A stretch of 64,000 nt of DNA from Butyrivibrio sp. YAB3001 (GCF_900112195.1 NZ_FOKR01000002.1:616833-680832), one strand, 5' to 3'; positions 20,001 through 28,646 are shown, counted from the stretch's first letter. Notes: generated from the sequence alone by a model not told the origin. Numbers and translations: made by a program.

Positions 20001-20878
20001 TGCTTATCAAGCCCTTTTAGGTAATCGGCGATCATAACATTTACTTTTTCAAATTCTTCATAGCCGGCAATCTTTCTGTAAATATCTGCATTAACAATTC
20101 TTACGCAGATAGTATAAAAATCCCTTTTATACTTAAAATATGAACCGGCATCCTTAATAAAGGCATTTCTGTTATTGATTCTCGTTGTGACATCTGTTCT
20201 GTCATCATCATTCTCAAGCATCATCATAAGTCCCATGAATCCGATAGCTTCGGCCATGAGTTCACTTCTTATCTCAATTACAACCATCTGGAGGATAGTT
20301 CCGAAAAGAACCAATGCTGTGAAATATATCATGGCAATTCTTTTCACATTTGTAAGAGAATTCCAATACATAATAAGAGCCACCGCAGCAAATAGTACGT
20401 AAAAAACACTTATTCCATACGCGATATAAACCCCAAACATTCTGTAGAACGTAAGATTTTCATCAACATAATAAACTGTATGAAAAAACGGTGATAGCAG
20501 AACTAAAATCTCAAGAAACACAGCCGGAATCGCCATCATTATCCTTGCTCTATTGCTAAATCTAAACTGCACGTTGCATACAAGAACAATGTATATGGCA
20601 AACATTGGAGCTATCAGAAAATGAGTAATGAAATAGACAAACTGCGCAACATTACTTAAAAACAATTTGATTTCTAAAGAAAAAAAAGTCGCTCTAACAA
20701 GCTCACCCAAAATCCCGGTAAGCGCATCAATAGCGACTATAGCACATAGGCCCAAAAACAACAGGCTTCTGGTTCGAAGTCTGTTGTTCATGATACGTAT
20801 ATAAAATATACAGGTAACGCTTATAATAATAGCAGCACTGTTAAAGGTTATACTTCCAATTCCCTGAAGATCCAGCAT
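17072..20878 (-). CDS. Hybrid histidine kinase with membrane, GGDEF-like, EAL-like, receiver and Hpt domains
   Basis: A protein of 1268 residues. Domains in order: seven-span membrane region (1-215); GGDEF-like with the motif replaced (YRMGIDTFMV, 298-306); EAL-like (about 385-630) with EAL replaced by AYL (422-424) and DDFGTG by DEYGTG; HisKA with His665 in SHEIRTP; ATPase with N-box NILNNAVKYT, DTGMGI and GSGLGLAI; receiver with Asp964 and Lys1018; Hpt with His1127 in VHSLKS. It is a full four-step phosphorelay fused to a cyclic-di-GMP-type input that is probably catalytically dead. ATG follows GAGGTGATGAA. It is 28 bp after the EAL-HDOD gene. Confidence 0.9.
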   Translation of the reverse strand: MLDLQGIGSITFNSAAIIISVTCIFYIRIMNNRLRTRSLLFLGLCAIVAIDALTGILGELVRATFFSLEIKLFLSNVAQFVYFITHFLIAPMFAIYIVLVCNVQFRFSNRARIMMAIPAVFLEILVLLSPFFHTVYYVDENLTFYRMFGVYIAYGISVFYVLFAAVALIMYWNSLTNVKRIAMIYFTALVLFGTILQMVVIEIRSELMAEAIGFMGLMMMLENDDDRTDVTTRINNRNAFIKDAGSYFKYKRDFYTICVRIVNADIYRKIAGYEEFEKVNVMIADYLKGLDKHIEAYRMGIDTFMVICADMDKEAADAVADNIYDRFTKEWICKENGIILSTMIFEASSPDQFGSVEYLLLLSDGAFDDVTDHVMRNHELDFILRRADVENAVKRGIENESFRIHFNPIYTRDELAICAADAYLSLKDWALGSIKYEEFIPIAEQTGMIEQLGWFMIDQVFYFLGGGIVEEMGLEFISINLSSVQIIKTDFVERVQSLWEKYGVSPSKIVFDITESAAAADQNILNSVMQKLSEAGVRFFMDEYGTGFFNMQSAASFIFEGVKIDANLIKNASKTPQNRIILENRLKMMGQMGKKIVLTNVLDQESLDAVSNIKVNYLQGPYFSQPVSKNEFIAILKATEMARMEERRARAANEAKSNFLANMSHEIRTPINAVLGMNEVILRESKDEKILGYAQNIESAGRTLLSLINDILDFSKIEAGSMEISEAEYDFSSVLNDVYNMIRIKAEQKSLSLVFEIDENLPDTMYGDEMRLRQIMVNILNNAVKYTKEGTVTLRASGERQFDGIILKIEISDTGMGIKKEDISTLFDKFKRLDIDKNRTVEGSGLGLAITHSLLSLMGGAIEVDSEYGKGSTFTIHLPQKVIGDTRIGDFRSRIIKNSKDRKKYKEKFVAPDAIILVVDDTPMNHVVIRELLKPTKIQIDMAKSGQECLEKQSQKKYDVIFLDYRMPGMDGVETYQAMKEDLDSPNADTPIVVLTANAITGARDNFLKIGFDDYLSKPVESDKLEDCLARFLPADKVVYSSPEEDENDTASDNVSEVFLEKENAGQESWIDKLNGIDTDQGLKNCGTLDSYLSILKVYFESIESTRGNIEKTYADRNWKDYTSYVHSLKSTSRTIGATSLSKLSEKLENAGNEKDIDTIDTYQNELLNIYQSVENSLSQIPEIAGEEENDDNKQEISKNQLKDAYMTILEVSKILDFDTLQFVIDSLKEYKLPAEDSAAVKKIGELAYKLKWDDIAELVQKRIDEQE

Positions 20879-20906
20879 TTCATCACCTCGTCAGCCGTAC
20901 TACCAT

Positions 20907-22133
20907 TTACTTTTGCGGGAAAAGATCACGATACCACTTAAGGGCATTAAGATACGCATCGTAAACCTCATCCATATCTATGTTTTCCAAAACAAGCAGT
21001 CTTGAAACCTCGGTCCAGTCTGCAACTTCATATTTTTTGATAAAATTAAGCACCTTGGCAAAGTCTCCCTTATTCTCAAGAAGCGCTTCCCTTACATTTT
21101 TTGACACCTGGACAATCTGTAGTGCATCTTCCATGGTTTTTTCAAGCATTATATCAAGCGCAGAGAAAAGCCCCATGATAAACAGCTCCTGTGACAGCAT
21201 CGCAAGCTGAAAATTGTCTGCAAGATTCTCCGCAAACTTAGCTCTGATCATTACAAGTCTTGTTATCTCACTTGGCTTATCAGCACAGAGTTCCTTCGTA
21301 ACTGCGGTGTTTATCCATCTTTTTAGTTCTTTTTGTCCGAGCATGGCTGCCGCATGACGAATAGATGTTATCTCAGAATTTAGAGCCATCTTGTTTACCA
21401 TTTCCAAGAGGGAAATAACAAGAGCTGGGTCTTTTCCGATAACATCTGCAGCGTCCTGAAGATCAAAGTCAGGGTTATTCACAACATTTAAAAGCTCTAT
21501 ATAATTCACTTTCAGCGGGTTGACTTCTGTCTCTGACTCTTTAACCGGCATTCTAAAAAATCCGCCTTCGTAAAGATCATAGCCGCCATCCTGCTTAAGC
21601 TTGTCATACTCTTCCTGCGTATCTACATTAACGGCAACAAGCTTGATATTGGGAAATACTTTTTCAAAATAAATCTTCGCTTTAGTGATGTCTATCTTTG
21701 CATGATTAAGCAATATGTAATCACAAAGGGATATGATTTCCTTGTACGGTTCAAAGCTGCTTATAGGCAGTTTTCTTATGGCAAGTTTGTAACCCTGAGA
21801 CTTAAGTTCTCTTACTCTCTGAACATACTGTTCTGTAGGAGGAATATTTTTATCCATCAAAAGAATAACTTTGTTTGCCGGAACCGTGCACTGGAGGGAT
21901 ATTTCAGCAAAAATGGAGAACTGATTGATAGGAACAAAGACTTCCTTTCCACCTGAAAGGGTGCCGACACCCATGCTGCTTACAACTTCAAGTTCATGTA
22001 CAGTGCCAGCTCCATCGTATCTTGCTCCGCCTTCGAAACTAGGGTTCAAGAAGTGGTTTTCCTTACGCGCAAATACGGAATAAGCGCATACTGACATATT
22101 ATCATCAAATAAAGGAATCAATGTTGCTAACAT
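20907..22133 (-). CDS. EAL-HDOD signalling protein (YuxH type)
   Basis: A soluble protein of 408 residues. An EAL-like N-terminal half (about 1-200) lacks the EAL catalytic triplet (FARKENHF at the site). A HDOD domain (about 205-395) contains VNYIELLNVVNNPDFDLQDAADVIGKDP as its opening helix pair and the SIRHAAAMLG segment. YuxH-type proteins bind or sense cyclic nucleotides and partner with signalling kinases; enzymatic activity is not expected here. ATG 22133 follows AAAGGAGAATTCT; the longer frame to 22175 has no site. It is the first gene of the five-gene signalling operon. Confidence 0.85.
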   Translation of the reverse strand: MLATLIPLFDDNMSVCAYSVFARKENHFLNPSFEGGARYDGAGTVHELEVVSSMGVGTLSGGKEVFVPINQFSIFAEISLQCTVPANKVILLMDKNIPPTEQYVQRVRELKSQGYKLAIRKLPISSFEPYKEIISLCDYILLNHAKIDITKAKIYFEKVFPNIKLVAVNVDTQEEYDKLKQDGGYDLYEGGFFRMPVKESETEVNPLKVNYIELLNVVNNPDFDLQDAADVIGKDPALVISLLEMVNKMALNSEITSIRHAAAMLGQKELKRWINTAVTKELCADKPSEITRLVMIRAKFAENLADNFQLAMLSQELFIMGLFSALDIMLEKTMEDALQIVQVSKNVREALLENKGDFAKVLNFIKKYEVADWTEVSRLLVLENIDMDEVYDAYLNALKWYRDLFPQK

Positions 22134-22259
22134 AGAATTCTCCTTTCGGCACGGTAATGACATACTCCCACTCAAGAATATTTTAGCAAAAATAGTTGTT
22201 TAAATATATTATATTTTTATAAAATTCCGTGAATATTGTAGTGGATGGGAAGGACTGTT

Positions 22260-22475
22260 CCGGTGGTGGGGAATATGGGGGATAGGAAAGTTTCCAAATG
22301 TTTGTGGTCGTCTGCGCGGTGATTTTCATGATTTCTAAAACAAATGGATGTCTCCTCTCAGCGCTGTTCGAAGCAGTCGCCATCCATTTGTTTTCTCAAT
22401 ATGAAAATCATCCTGCTCGTCCGAGAACTTCACATTTGGAAACTTTCCTATCCCCCACTTGCCACCCGCCACCTG
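22260..22475 (-). ncRNA. Structured element copy 1 (long hairpin with conserved core)
   Basis: Outer stem 22276-22300 pairs perfectly with 22433-22457, extended by GGTGG-type pairing to 22260 and 22475. Inner stems are 22321-22329 with 22401-22409 and 22337-22350 with 22381-22394 (14 bp). The core loop carries TGCTTCGAACAGCGCTGAGA (22356-22375, minus strand). That 20-mer and a 28-nt block (22402-22429) are identical to copy 2 at 28.4 kb. The minus strand is given because it reads the core in the same sense as copy 2 on the plus strand. No coding frame explains it. Confidence 0.75.
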
Positions 22476-22496
22476 AAATGTACCGATTGAGGGAAT

Positions 22497-22576
22497 GAGT
22501 TGCTTCGCAACTCGTTGCGTGCTGACGCACGCAGCTGTGGATTAAAAAACAGCTGCGTACCTGTATCATCCACAGC
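22497..22576. repeat. Cluster of overlapping palindromes
   Basis: Four short hairpins overlap: GAGTTGC/GCAACTC (22497-22513), TGCGTGC/GCACGCA (22516-22533), GCAGCTGT/ACAGCTGC (22531-22556) and GCTGTGGAT/ATCCACAGC (22534-22576). The last two share bases and cannot form together, as in attenuator-like or REP-type clusters. It lies beyond the terminator of the giant gene. Confidence 0.6.
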
Positions 22577-22599
22577 AGTACTTCTTGAGATTAGCTATA

Positions 22600-22639
22600 A
22601 ATACAAAAACTTCCCGGGATGATAAACATCCTGGGAAGT
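22600..22639 (-). terminator. Terminator of the giant secreted protein gene
   Basis: A 13-bp stem (22609-22621 with 22627-22639, one mismatch) with a 5-nt loop, followed on the minus strand by GTTTTTGTATTTAT. It lies 75 bp after the stop. Confidence 0.88.
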
Positions 22640-22714
22640 CTTGGCATAAGTTATTTATTCAATAGTATTACAGAAACACACATTTTCTGCGGATTTAGTG
22701 TGACGATGAATATA

Positions 22715-25700
22715 TCATTTGTTTGTTGTTAAGTTGAAGAAGTTGACTTTATAGGTAAGTTTCTGGTTCTTGTCGAGGAAACGGGCTGTTACGGTGTAGG
22801 TGTCACCGGCGTTTGTTGTGACTGCTGTCGGACGGAAAATGATGCAGCCCATATCGCCGTAGTATTCGTTGCTAACTGCAAAGTATCCGTCTTGTGTGTC
22901 AGGATTGAAGTTCCAGGTCTTGCCATCCGATTTTCTGACTACTGTGAGATAAAGGTTGCTGGTATCAACATATCTTCCCATGCAGAGCGACCACGGAGCG
23001 TCGTTTGAAATATAGTCTGCAGGTGTATTCTGAGCAGGCCATGCTACGCTGACACCTGTTGCGCCCCTGAATCCATCCATGGCGTAAACTGCTGAAAAAT
23101 TCTCTACTCTTCCAAATCCTGTCTGAGACATGTTTGGATACAATATCCATCTTCTGTGTCCTACAGTTGAAAGGTTATTGGTTCCGGAGTCTTCCATCTG
23201 ACCATAAAGAGAGCTCTCAAGTCCGGTTGCAGGCCATCTGTAGGAAAGATTGGAATGTGTTCCGCCCTCGCAGGCATCCTCATATAAAGAATCATACTTG
23301 GAATCGCTAAGCACTGATGGTCTTGAAGGATTATGTGACAATGAGTCATTTAAGTAATTTACCAGTGCTATCTTCTGGCAGAGCTTTGAATAATCGCTTT
23401 TTATCGTAACATCAGAGCTAAGTCCTGCGATATATCTGTAAGTATTGAGTACGTTAAGAGCTCCTTTCTGTGCTTTTGAAGAAAGGCTTCCTTCCGAATA
23501 CGTCCCTGACAAGGATGGTGATGTGCCATATGACATGGTATCATCTGCAGGATGATTAGCAATAAAGGAACGGATTTCAGCCTGAGTTCTTGCTGTAACT
23601 CCTAGACTGATCTTGTTTAGTCCGTCATTTTCTTCCCACTGAGCATATAATGTAACCGTCTTTCCTGAGCTTGAAGCAAGGTTTTTGATTGAAGAAGCAT
23701 CATCATAGCTGTTTCCGCTTCCGTTTGCCTTGGTATTCCATCCTGTAAATTCGTATCCCGTTTTGGAAAAAGCATTTGCAGCAAGCGTGTAGCTCTTTCC
23801 ATATTTGCAGGTCATTACTGCCATCTGGCCACTTGTACTTCCATTTCCATTAAACTGAACTTTATAGGATATTGCTGTCCAGCGCGCATATAAAGTTACA
23901 GTTGCTCCGTTTTTAGTCGAAAGATTTTTTACCTGAGCTTTATTGGCATATGAAGTTCCCGAGCCATCTGCCTTGGTATTCCATTCCTTAAACTTATATC
24001 CTTTTTTAGAAAAAGCGTTTGCAGGAAGAGTAACTGTTTTTCCATACTTAACACTTTTTACTGTATCAATACTTCCTGATGAAGCACCGTTTCCGTTAAA
24101 TGCAATGTTGTACGAATTTATCTTCCACTGGGCATAAAGTGTTATAACTGCCCCGTTCTTGGCTGAAAGATTTTTTATCTGCGCCTTATTCGCATAGGAA
24201 GTTCCGGAGCCGTCTGCCTTAGTATTCCAACTGCTGAATCTGTAGCCTTTTTTTGCAAAAGCATTTGCTGTCAGATTGTAGCTTGTATTGTACTTGCATT
24301 TCTGGTTTGACATAGATCCTGATGAAGAACCGTTGCCATTAAACTTTACAGTATAAGAATTCTTTGACCACTGAGCATAAAGGGTTACTGTTGCTCCGTT
24401 CTTGGCTGAGAGATTCTTAACTTTTGCTTTATTTGCATAGGTTTTTCCGGAACCATCTGCCTTAGTGTTCCAACCACTAAAGGTATAACCTTTTTTAGAA
24501 AAAGCATTTGCTGTCAAAGTTATGGATGAACCATATTTGCAGCTCGAAATCTTCTTCATGCTTCCGGATGAAGATCCATTTCCGTTAAAAGCAATAGTAT
24601 ATTTATTAGCAGTCCACTTAGCATAGAAAGTCTTATTGCCTGTGCTTCCCTTTGCAATTTCAGTTACTTTTTCAGAATACTTGTTATCCTTAAACCATCC
24701 GCCAAAGCTATATCCCTTCCTGGTAGGTTTCTGCAGTTTTATTGTATTCGAAGTTATAGTATAGGACGCAGGATTTGCAGAATTATTTGTTCCTCCTGCA
24801 AGTTCGTAGGTAATAGTGTACTTTGCCTTTTTCCACTGAGCATAAAGCTTGACTGTCGCACCATTCTTAGCAGACAGATTCTTAACAGATGCGCCATTTG
24901 CATAAGCTTTTCCTGAGCCATCTGCCTTGGTATTCCAGCCGTTAAACTTATAACCTTTTTTCTTGAAGGCATTGGATGTAAGAGTATAGCTGCTGCCGTA
25001 CTTGCAGCCTGTGAGTTTTGCCACCGAACCGCTTGTTGAACCATTTCCCACGAACTCAACAGTGTATTTGTTAGCAGTCCATTTAGCATAGAATACTTTA
25101 TTTCCGGTGCTCCCCTTAGGAATCTGAGTTACTTTATTCTTAAAGTTTTTATCAGAAAACCATCCGGCAAAAGAGTAACCTTTTTTCGTAGGCTTAGCTA
25201 GAGTTATTGTAGGAGTTCCCGCATTATAGGTCTTGGGATTTCCTGAATTATTTGTTCCGCCGTTAAGATTATAAGTGATCTTATAGTTGTTAGTCTTCCA
25301 CTGGGCATAAAGCTTTATTGTTGCATTTGCTTTTGTTGTAAGACTATCTACGACATCGCCTTCCTTGTATGTGGTTCCACTGCCATCAGGCTTTGTATTC
25401 CAGCTGATGAATTCATATCCATCAAGATAATTTGTATGGAAATCGATACAGCACATGTGACCTATTGCATAAGAAACACGCGATGCAACTGTCTTTTCAT
25501 CATTCATGTACTCAACAGTATATTCTTTTGCTTTGGCATCAGTTCCAAGTCTTGTCTTAATTTCGTTAAAAATATTGACATAGCCATTAGTAAAGCCTTG
25601 TATATCACCATTCTTATGGACATAGACAATAAGCGGTGTTGTCATGCTGTTTCCGCCGCCAAGCTGTCTGTAGTAGCTCCAACAGATTGAGCTTGCATCA

Positions 25701-28144
25701 TAACCATAATCAACTATATCTGATACATATTCACCATCATTTAGATAATCAACAACATCACTTGCGGATTTGCCGCTCATCTCCGCTGCAATAACATCCT
25801 GTTCAGTTGAAAGCGTTGTCCCCGAAATAGAAGAAAGAATCCTATTACAGTTCCCACATCCTGTCTTCCAAAAGATGAGAACCAATGGCTTATTATTTGG
25901 CTTTGTACTATATGTCAGATCACAGCTGAAAACTGATTTAATCGTACCTGCATTCACCTGATTTGCATACAAAACCACGGTATAGGATGAAAACTCTTCA
26001 GCATCAAATACAACCAGTTTGTCATCTGTAACTTCACTTTCAACATGCTGTGCCTTAGAATTATCATCAATATGATAGACTTCAAGAGTTGTCTCTTCCA
26101 GATATTCTTCAGCTTCTTCCACAGCTTTTTCCATGGACTTATCAAGCTTGATCGACACATTTACCTTGCCCTGTTCAGGCTCGACAACCTTTCCGTTTGA
26201 CGTAAATGTGATATCAAAAGTAACAATCTCAAGAATTTCTTTATCTTCATCAATTTCTTTTTGTACTACTTCTTCAATATCCTTGCCATCTTCCGTCTTG
26301 GTGATAAGCTTAATGTCTGTCTTAACATTTTTAGGCAAAACAAGTGGTTCTGCGCTAAGTGATATTGCGTAACCGCTGATTTTCGCAGTGTACTCAAAAG
26401 GTTCACCATAAATATCTGTAAGGGCGATTATGAATACTTCCTTTTTGGCCGCTTTAAGGTCAAAAGAAATGTTTCCTTCTTCATAACTGCTCTCGACTAT
26501 GGTTGCATCACCGTTTTCATCAAGAACATAGGCAGAAAGCTTTGCTTCCTCAGAAGAAGCCAATGTTTCCTCCACCTTGTCAGCAAAATCCTTGGATAAT
26601 CTGACTTTTACGGAAATACTGCCGTTATAGTCGGCATGATCGCTTGGATCGATTTCATCATTGTATTCTTCCGGATCATTCTCAGAATTTTCTTCATTCT
26701 GAGAATCAGGATTCGCATTGTCCTCATCCTGTGTATCAACTATTTCAGAATCTTCTCCCCCTGAAAGAGAATTAGCTTTCCGGTCGTCTTCCTGGTCTTC
26801 AAAAAACTCTGTAGAATCGTCAGTCTCATCTGACTCATCAGAAACCACATCTACTTTCTGAAACTCATCATCACCTGTTTTCTCAGAAACATCTTCTGTA
26901 ATGTCTTGTTCTGAGTTAACCTGACCAGGATTCTCATCTTCTGAAACTTTTTCATCAGCATTTTTAGTCTCTTTTGCTTCAGTAGTGTCACCTTCTGTGA
27001 CGTCTTCATTACCAATTCCATCAGTTACATCGCTTGCATAATCAGTTGCAAAAGAAACTTCAAAAGCCTCCGCCATAACGACAGTCATGGATTCATCAAG
27101 TGCTTTCTCAACAACCTCAGACGGTGTAAGCTTAGAAATGTTTTCAAGGAGATTTAAACTTGCTGTAGTACCTGCCGGAATATTTCCTTTTTCTGCAAAA
27201 AGAGTTACCTCATACTCTCCGCTTTCAATCACTCCTGAAAACTCTTCCGGTTCGCGGGTCTTCTTTTCCTGCTTTCTAGTATCTGAATTCGTCTTGTCTG
27301 ATTTTCGTATGTCTGATTCCTTTGTATCCTTTTTATTTGTATCTTTTTTCTTCGTATCTGACTTTTTGGTATCTGTATTCTCGTTGTTATCTTCTTTTGT
27401 ACTGTCAGTTTTTTTATCTTTAGTATCTGACTTTTTCTTGTCGGATGATTTATCGTCTACAGCTTTCTCATCTTCATCATCCTTTTCCATGTCATCTAAC
27501 TCTTCATCAGACTCTCCAGGATCTTCATCCCCTTCATTTAATATCTTTTCATCATCAGAATCTTTTCCTGATTCTTTCTGCTTTTTATTAGAAGAGGAAT
27601 TCTCTTCATCTTCAGAATCATTGTCTTCAGATTCTTTTTCTGAATCTTTCCCGGTTTCTTTACTATCAGAGGATTCTTTTTTGTCTGCTTCTTCAGTTTC
27701 GTCAGAAATTGTTTTTTGTCCTTCTGAACTTGTATCTGAGTCACTTTCTTTACCTGATTCAGAATCATCATCAGAATCTTCCTTGCCAAACTCTGCATTT
27801 CCATCGGAAGATTCTGACTTATTGTCATCAGCTTTCTCCTGTTCTACAACATCGTCCTTTACAGCCTCCTCAGATGATCCATCCGATTCCGTTTCCAGTG
27901 TTGATTCTGACTGTTCATCTTCAACCTCTTTTACCGCTTCATCGTCATCATTATCAGTAATATTCTCAAGGTCATCAGAAGCTGTTTCCTGCTCATTTTC
28001 CTGTTCAGGAGCCTCTATCTCACACTCATCGCCACAATCACTTAAAGTGTCAGACAGCTCCACATCACTTGCCTTCACATCCACGCCAATCGACGAAAAC
28101 GTAAATAATGAAGCAAGCACCAAGCTAAGTACTCTTTTTTTCAA
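22715..28144 (-). CDS. Giant secreted protein: acidic region, thioredoxin-like, eight InlB-type repeats, CAP domain
   Basis: A protein of 1809 residues with a Sec signal peptide (LKKRVLSLVLASLFTFSS, cleaved near DVKA). Next comes a very acidic Ser/Asp/Glu/Lys region (about 30-320, and again 390-530), then beta-rich parts. A thioredoxin-like segment follows with FWKTGCGNC (CxxC near residue 760). Eight Listeria-Bacteroides (Flg_new/InlB B) repeats span about 875-1500, each with a GY.F.GW segment and ending YAxW. A C-terminal CAP/SCP domain (about 1555-1700) has VGHRRWIL. No LPxTG, membrane anchor or S-layer module is visible, so attachment is unknown. The start is TTG 28144 after AAAGGAG. It is a single-gene unit between two inverted structured elements. 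Confidence 0.88.
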   Translation of the reverse strand: MKKRVLSLVLASLFTFSSIGVDVKASDVELSDTLSDCGDECEIEAPEQENEQETASDDLENITDNDDDEAVKEVEDEQSESTLETESDGSSEEAVKDDVVEQEKADDNKSESSDGNAEFGKEDSDDDSESGKESDSDTSSEGQKTISDETEEADKKESSDSKETGKDSEKESEDNDSEDEENSSSNKKQKESGKDSDDEKILNEGDEDPGESDEELDDMEKDDEDEKAVDDKSSDKKKSDTKDKKTDSTKEDNNENTDTKKSDTKKKDTNKKDTKESDIRKSDKTNSDTRKQEKKTREPEEFSGVIESGEYEVTLFAEKGNIPAGTTASLNLLENISKLTPSEVVEKALDESMTVVMAEAFEVSFATDYASDVTDGIGNEDVTEGDTTEAKETKNADEKVSEDENPGQVNSEQDITEDVSEKTGDDEFQKVDVVSDESDETDDSTEFFEDQEDDRKANSLSGGEDSEIVDTQDEDNANPDSQNEENSENDPEEYNDEIDPSDHADYNGSISVKVRLSKDFADKVEETLASSEEAKLSAYVLDENGDATIVESSYEEGNISFDLKAAKKEVFIIALTDIYGEPFEYTAKISGYAISLSAEPLVLPKNVKTDIKLITKTEDGKDIEEVVQKEIDEDKEILEIVTFDITFTSNGKVVEPEQGKVNVSIKLDKSMEKAVEEAEEYLEETTLEVYHIDDNSKAQHVESEVTDDKLVVFDAEEFSSYTVVLYANQVNAGTIKSVFSCDLTYSTKPNNKPLVLIFWKTGCGNCNRILSSISGTTLSTEQDVIAAEMSGKSASDVVDYLNDGEYVSDIVDYGYDASSICWSYYRQLGGGNSMTTPLIVYVHKNGDIQGFTNGYVNIFNEIKTRLGTDAKAKEYTVEYMNDEKTVASRVSYAIGHMCCIDFHTNYLDGYEFISWNTKPDGSGTTYKEGDVVDSLTTKANATIKLYAQWKTNNYKITYNLNGGTNNSGNPKTYNAGTPTITLAKPTKKGYSFAGWFSDKNFKNKVTQIPKGSTGNKVFYAKWTANKYTVEFVGNGSTSGSVAKLTGCKYGSSYTLTSNAFKKKGYKFNGWNTKADGSGKAYANGASVKNLSAKNGATVKLYAQWKKAKYTITYELAGGTNNSANPASYTITSNTIKLQKPTRKGYSFGGWFKDNKYSEKVTEIAKGSTGNKTFYAKWTANKYTIAFNGNGSSSGSMKKISSCKYGSSITLTANAFSKKGYTFSGWNTKADGSGKTYANKAKVKNLSAKNGATVTLYAQWSKNSYTVKFNGNGSSSGSMSNQKCKYNTSYNLTANAFAKKGYRFSSWNTKADGSGTSYANKAQIKNLSAKNGAVITLYAQWKINSYNIAFNGNGASSGSIDTVKSVKYGKTVTLPANAFSKKGYKFKEWNTKADGSGTSYANKAQVKNLSTKNGATVTLYARWTAISYKVQFNGNGSTSGQMAVMTCKYGKSYTLAANAFSKTGYEFTGWNTKANGSGNSYDDASSIKNLASSSGKTVTLYAQWEENDGLNKISLGVTARTQAEIRSFIANHPADDTMSYGTSPSLSGTYSEGSLSSKAQKGALNVLNTYRYIAGLSSDVTIKSDYSKLCQKIALVNYLNDSLSHNPSRPSVLSDSKYDSLYEDACEGGTHSNLSYRWPATGLESSLYGQMEDSGTNNLSTVGHRRWILYPNMSQTGFGRVENFSAVYAMDGFRGATGVSVAWPAQNTPADYISNDAPWSLCMGRYVDTSNLYLTVVRKSDGKTWNFNPDTQDGYFAVSNEYYGDMGCIIFRPTAVTTNAGDTYTVTARFLDKNQKLTYKVNFFNLTTNK

Positions 28145-28375
28145 AACACTACACTCCTTTCCCCATAAAAAAAATTTCGAATACAAATAAATCTTATCAC
28201 GTACATACACACTATTCCATAATTAATAACTCACCACTTAAACGAGTATGAGTGAATATTTTTCTCATGAAATGCTCGATTCTTTCTGTACAGCAACGTA
28301 TATACACATCAATCTATGCTAAGCCAAAAGAAGTTTTCCGCCATTTATCACGTCCACCAACAACCGCGAAATACA

Positions 28376-28590
28376 GTTCAGCTGTCAGTCAGGTTCTTAT
28401 GATACAGTCAGAAATAAGCAGTTCTCGGACGAGCAGGATGATTTTCAAAATAAGGAATACAAGGATAGCCGAATGCTTCGAACAGCGCTGAGATGAGGAC
28501 ATCCTTGTATTCCGAATTTATGAAATTCACCTCGCAGACGAACACGCTTATTTCTGACTGTATCATAAAACCACCTGACTGGCACTGAAC
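28376..28590 (+). ncRNA. Structured element copy 2 (long hairpin with conserved core)
   Basis: Outer stem 28398-28419 pairs perfectly with 28546-28567 and continues to 28376/28590. An inner stem pairs 28454-28466 with 28501-28513. The stem sequences differ from copy 1, but the pairing is kept. The block at 28420-28447 (28 nt), the core at 28474-28493 (20 nt) and the CGCAGACGA segment before the closing stem are shared with copy 1. It lies about 230 bp upstream of the giant gene and points away from it. Confidence 0.75.
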
Positions 28591-28605
28591 TGTCCTCCCC
28601 CTAAC

Positions 28606-28636
28606 CACAAAACAGCCTTGGCAAATGCCAAGGCTG
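28606..28636 (-). terminator. Terminator of glgC-glgD
   Basis: An 11-bp perfect stem (CAGCCTTGGCA, 28613-28623, with 28626-28636) followed on the minus strand by TTTTGTGG, 11 bp after the glgD stop. Confidence 0.85.
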
Positions 28637-28646
28637 AAATAATCTG

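Noticed and set aside
27087..28190. Plus-strand open frame of 367 codons, serine-rich
   Set aside because: It is the antisense of the acidic Ser/Asp/Glu region of the giant protein. Its composition is explained by codon bias of that region and it has no ribosome site.
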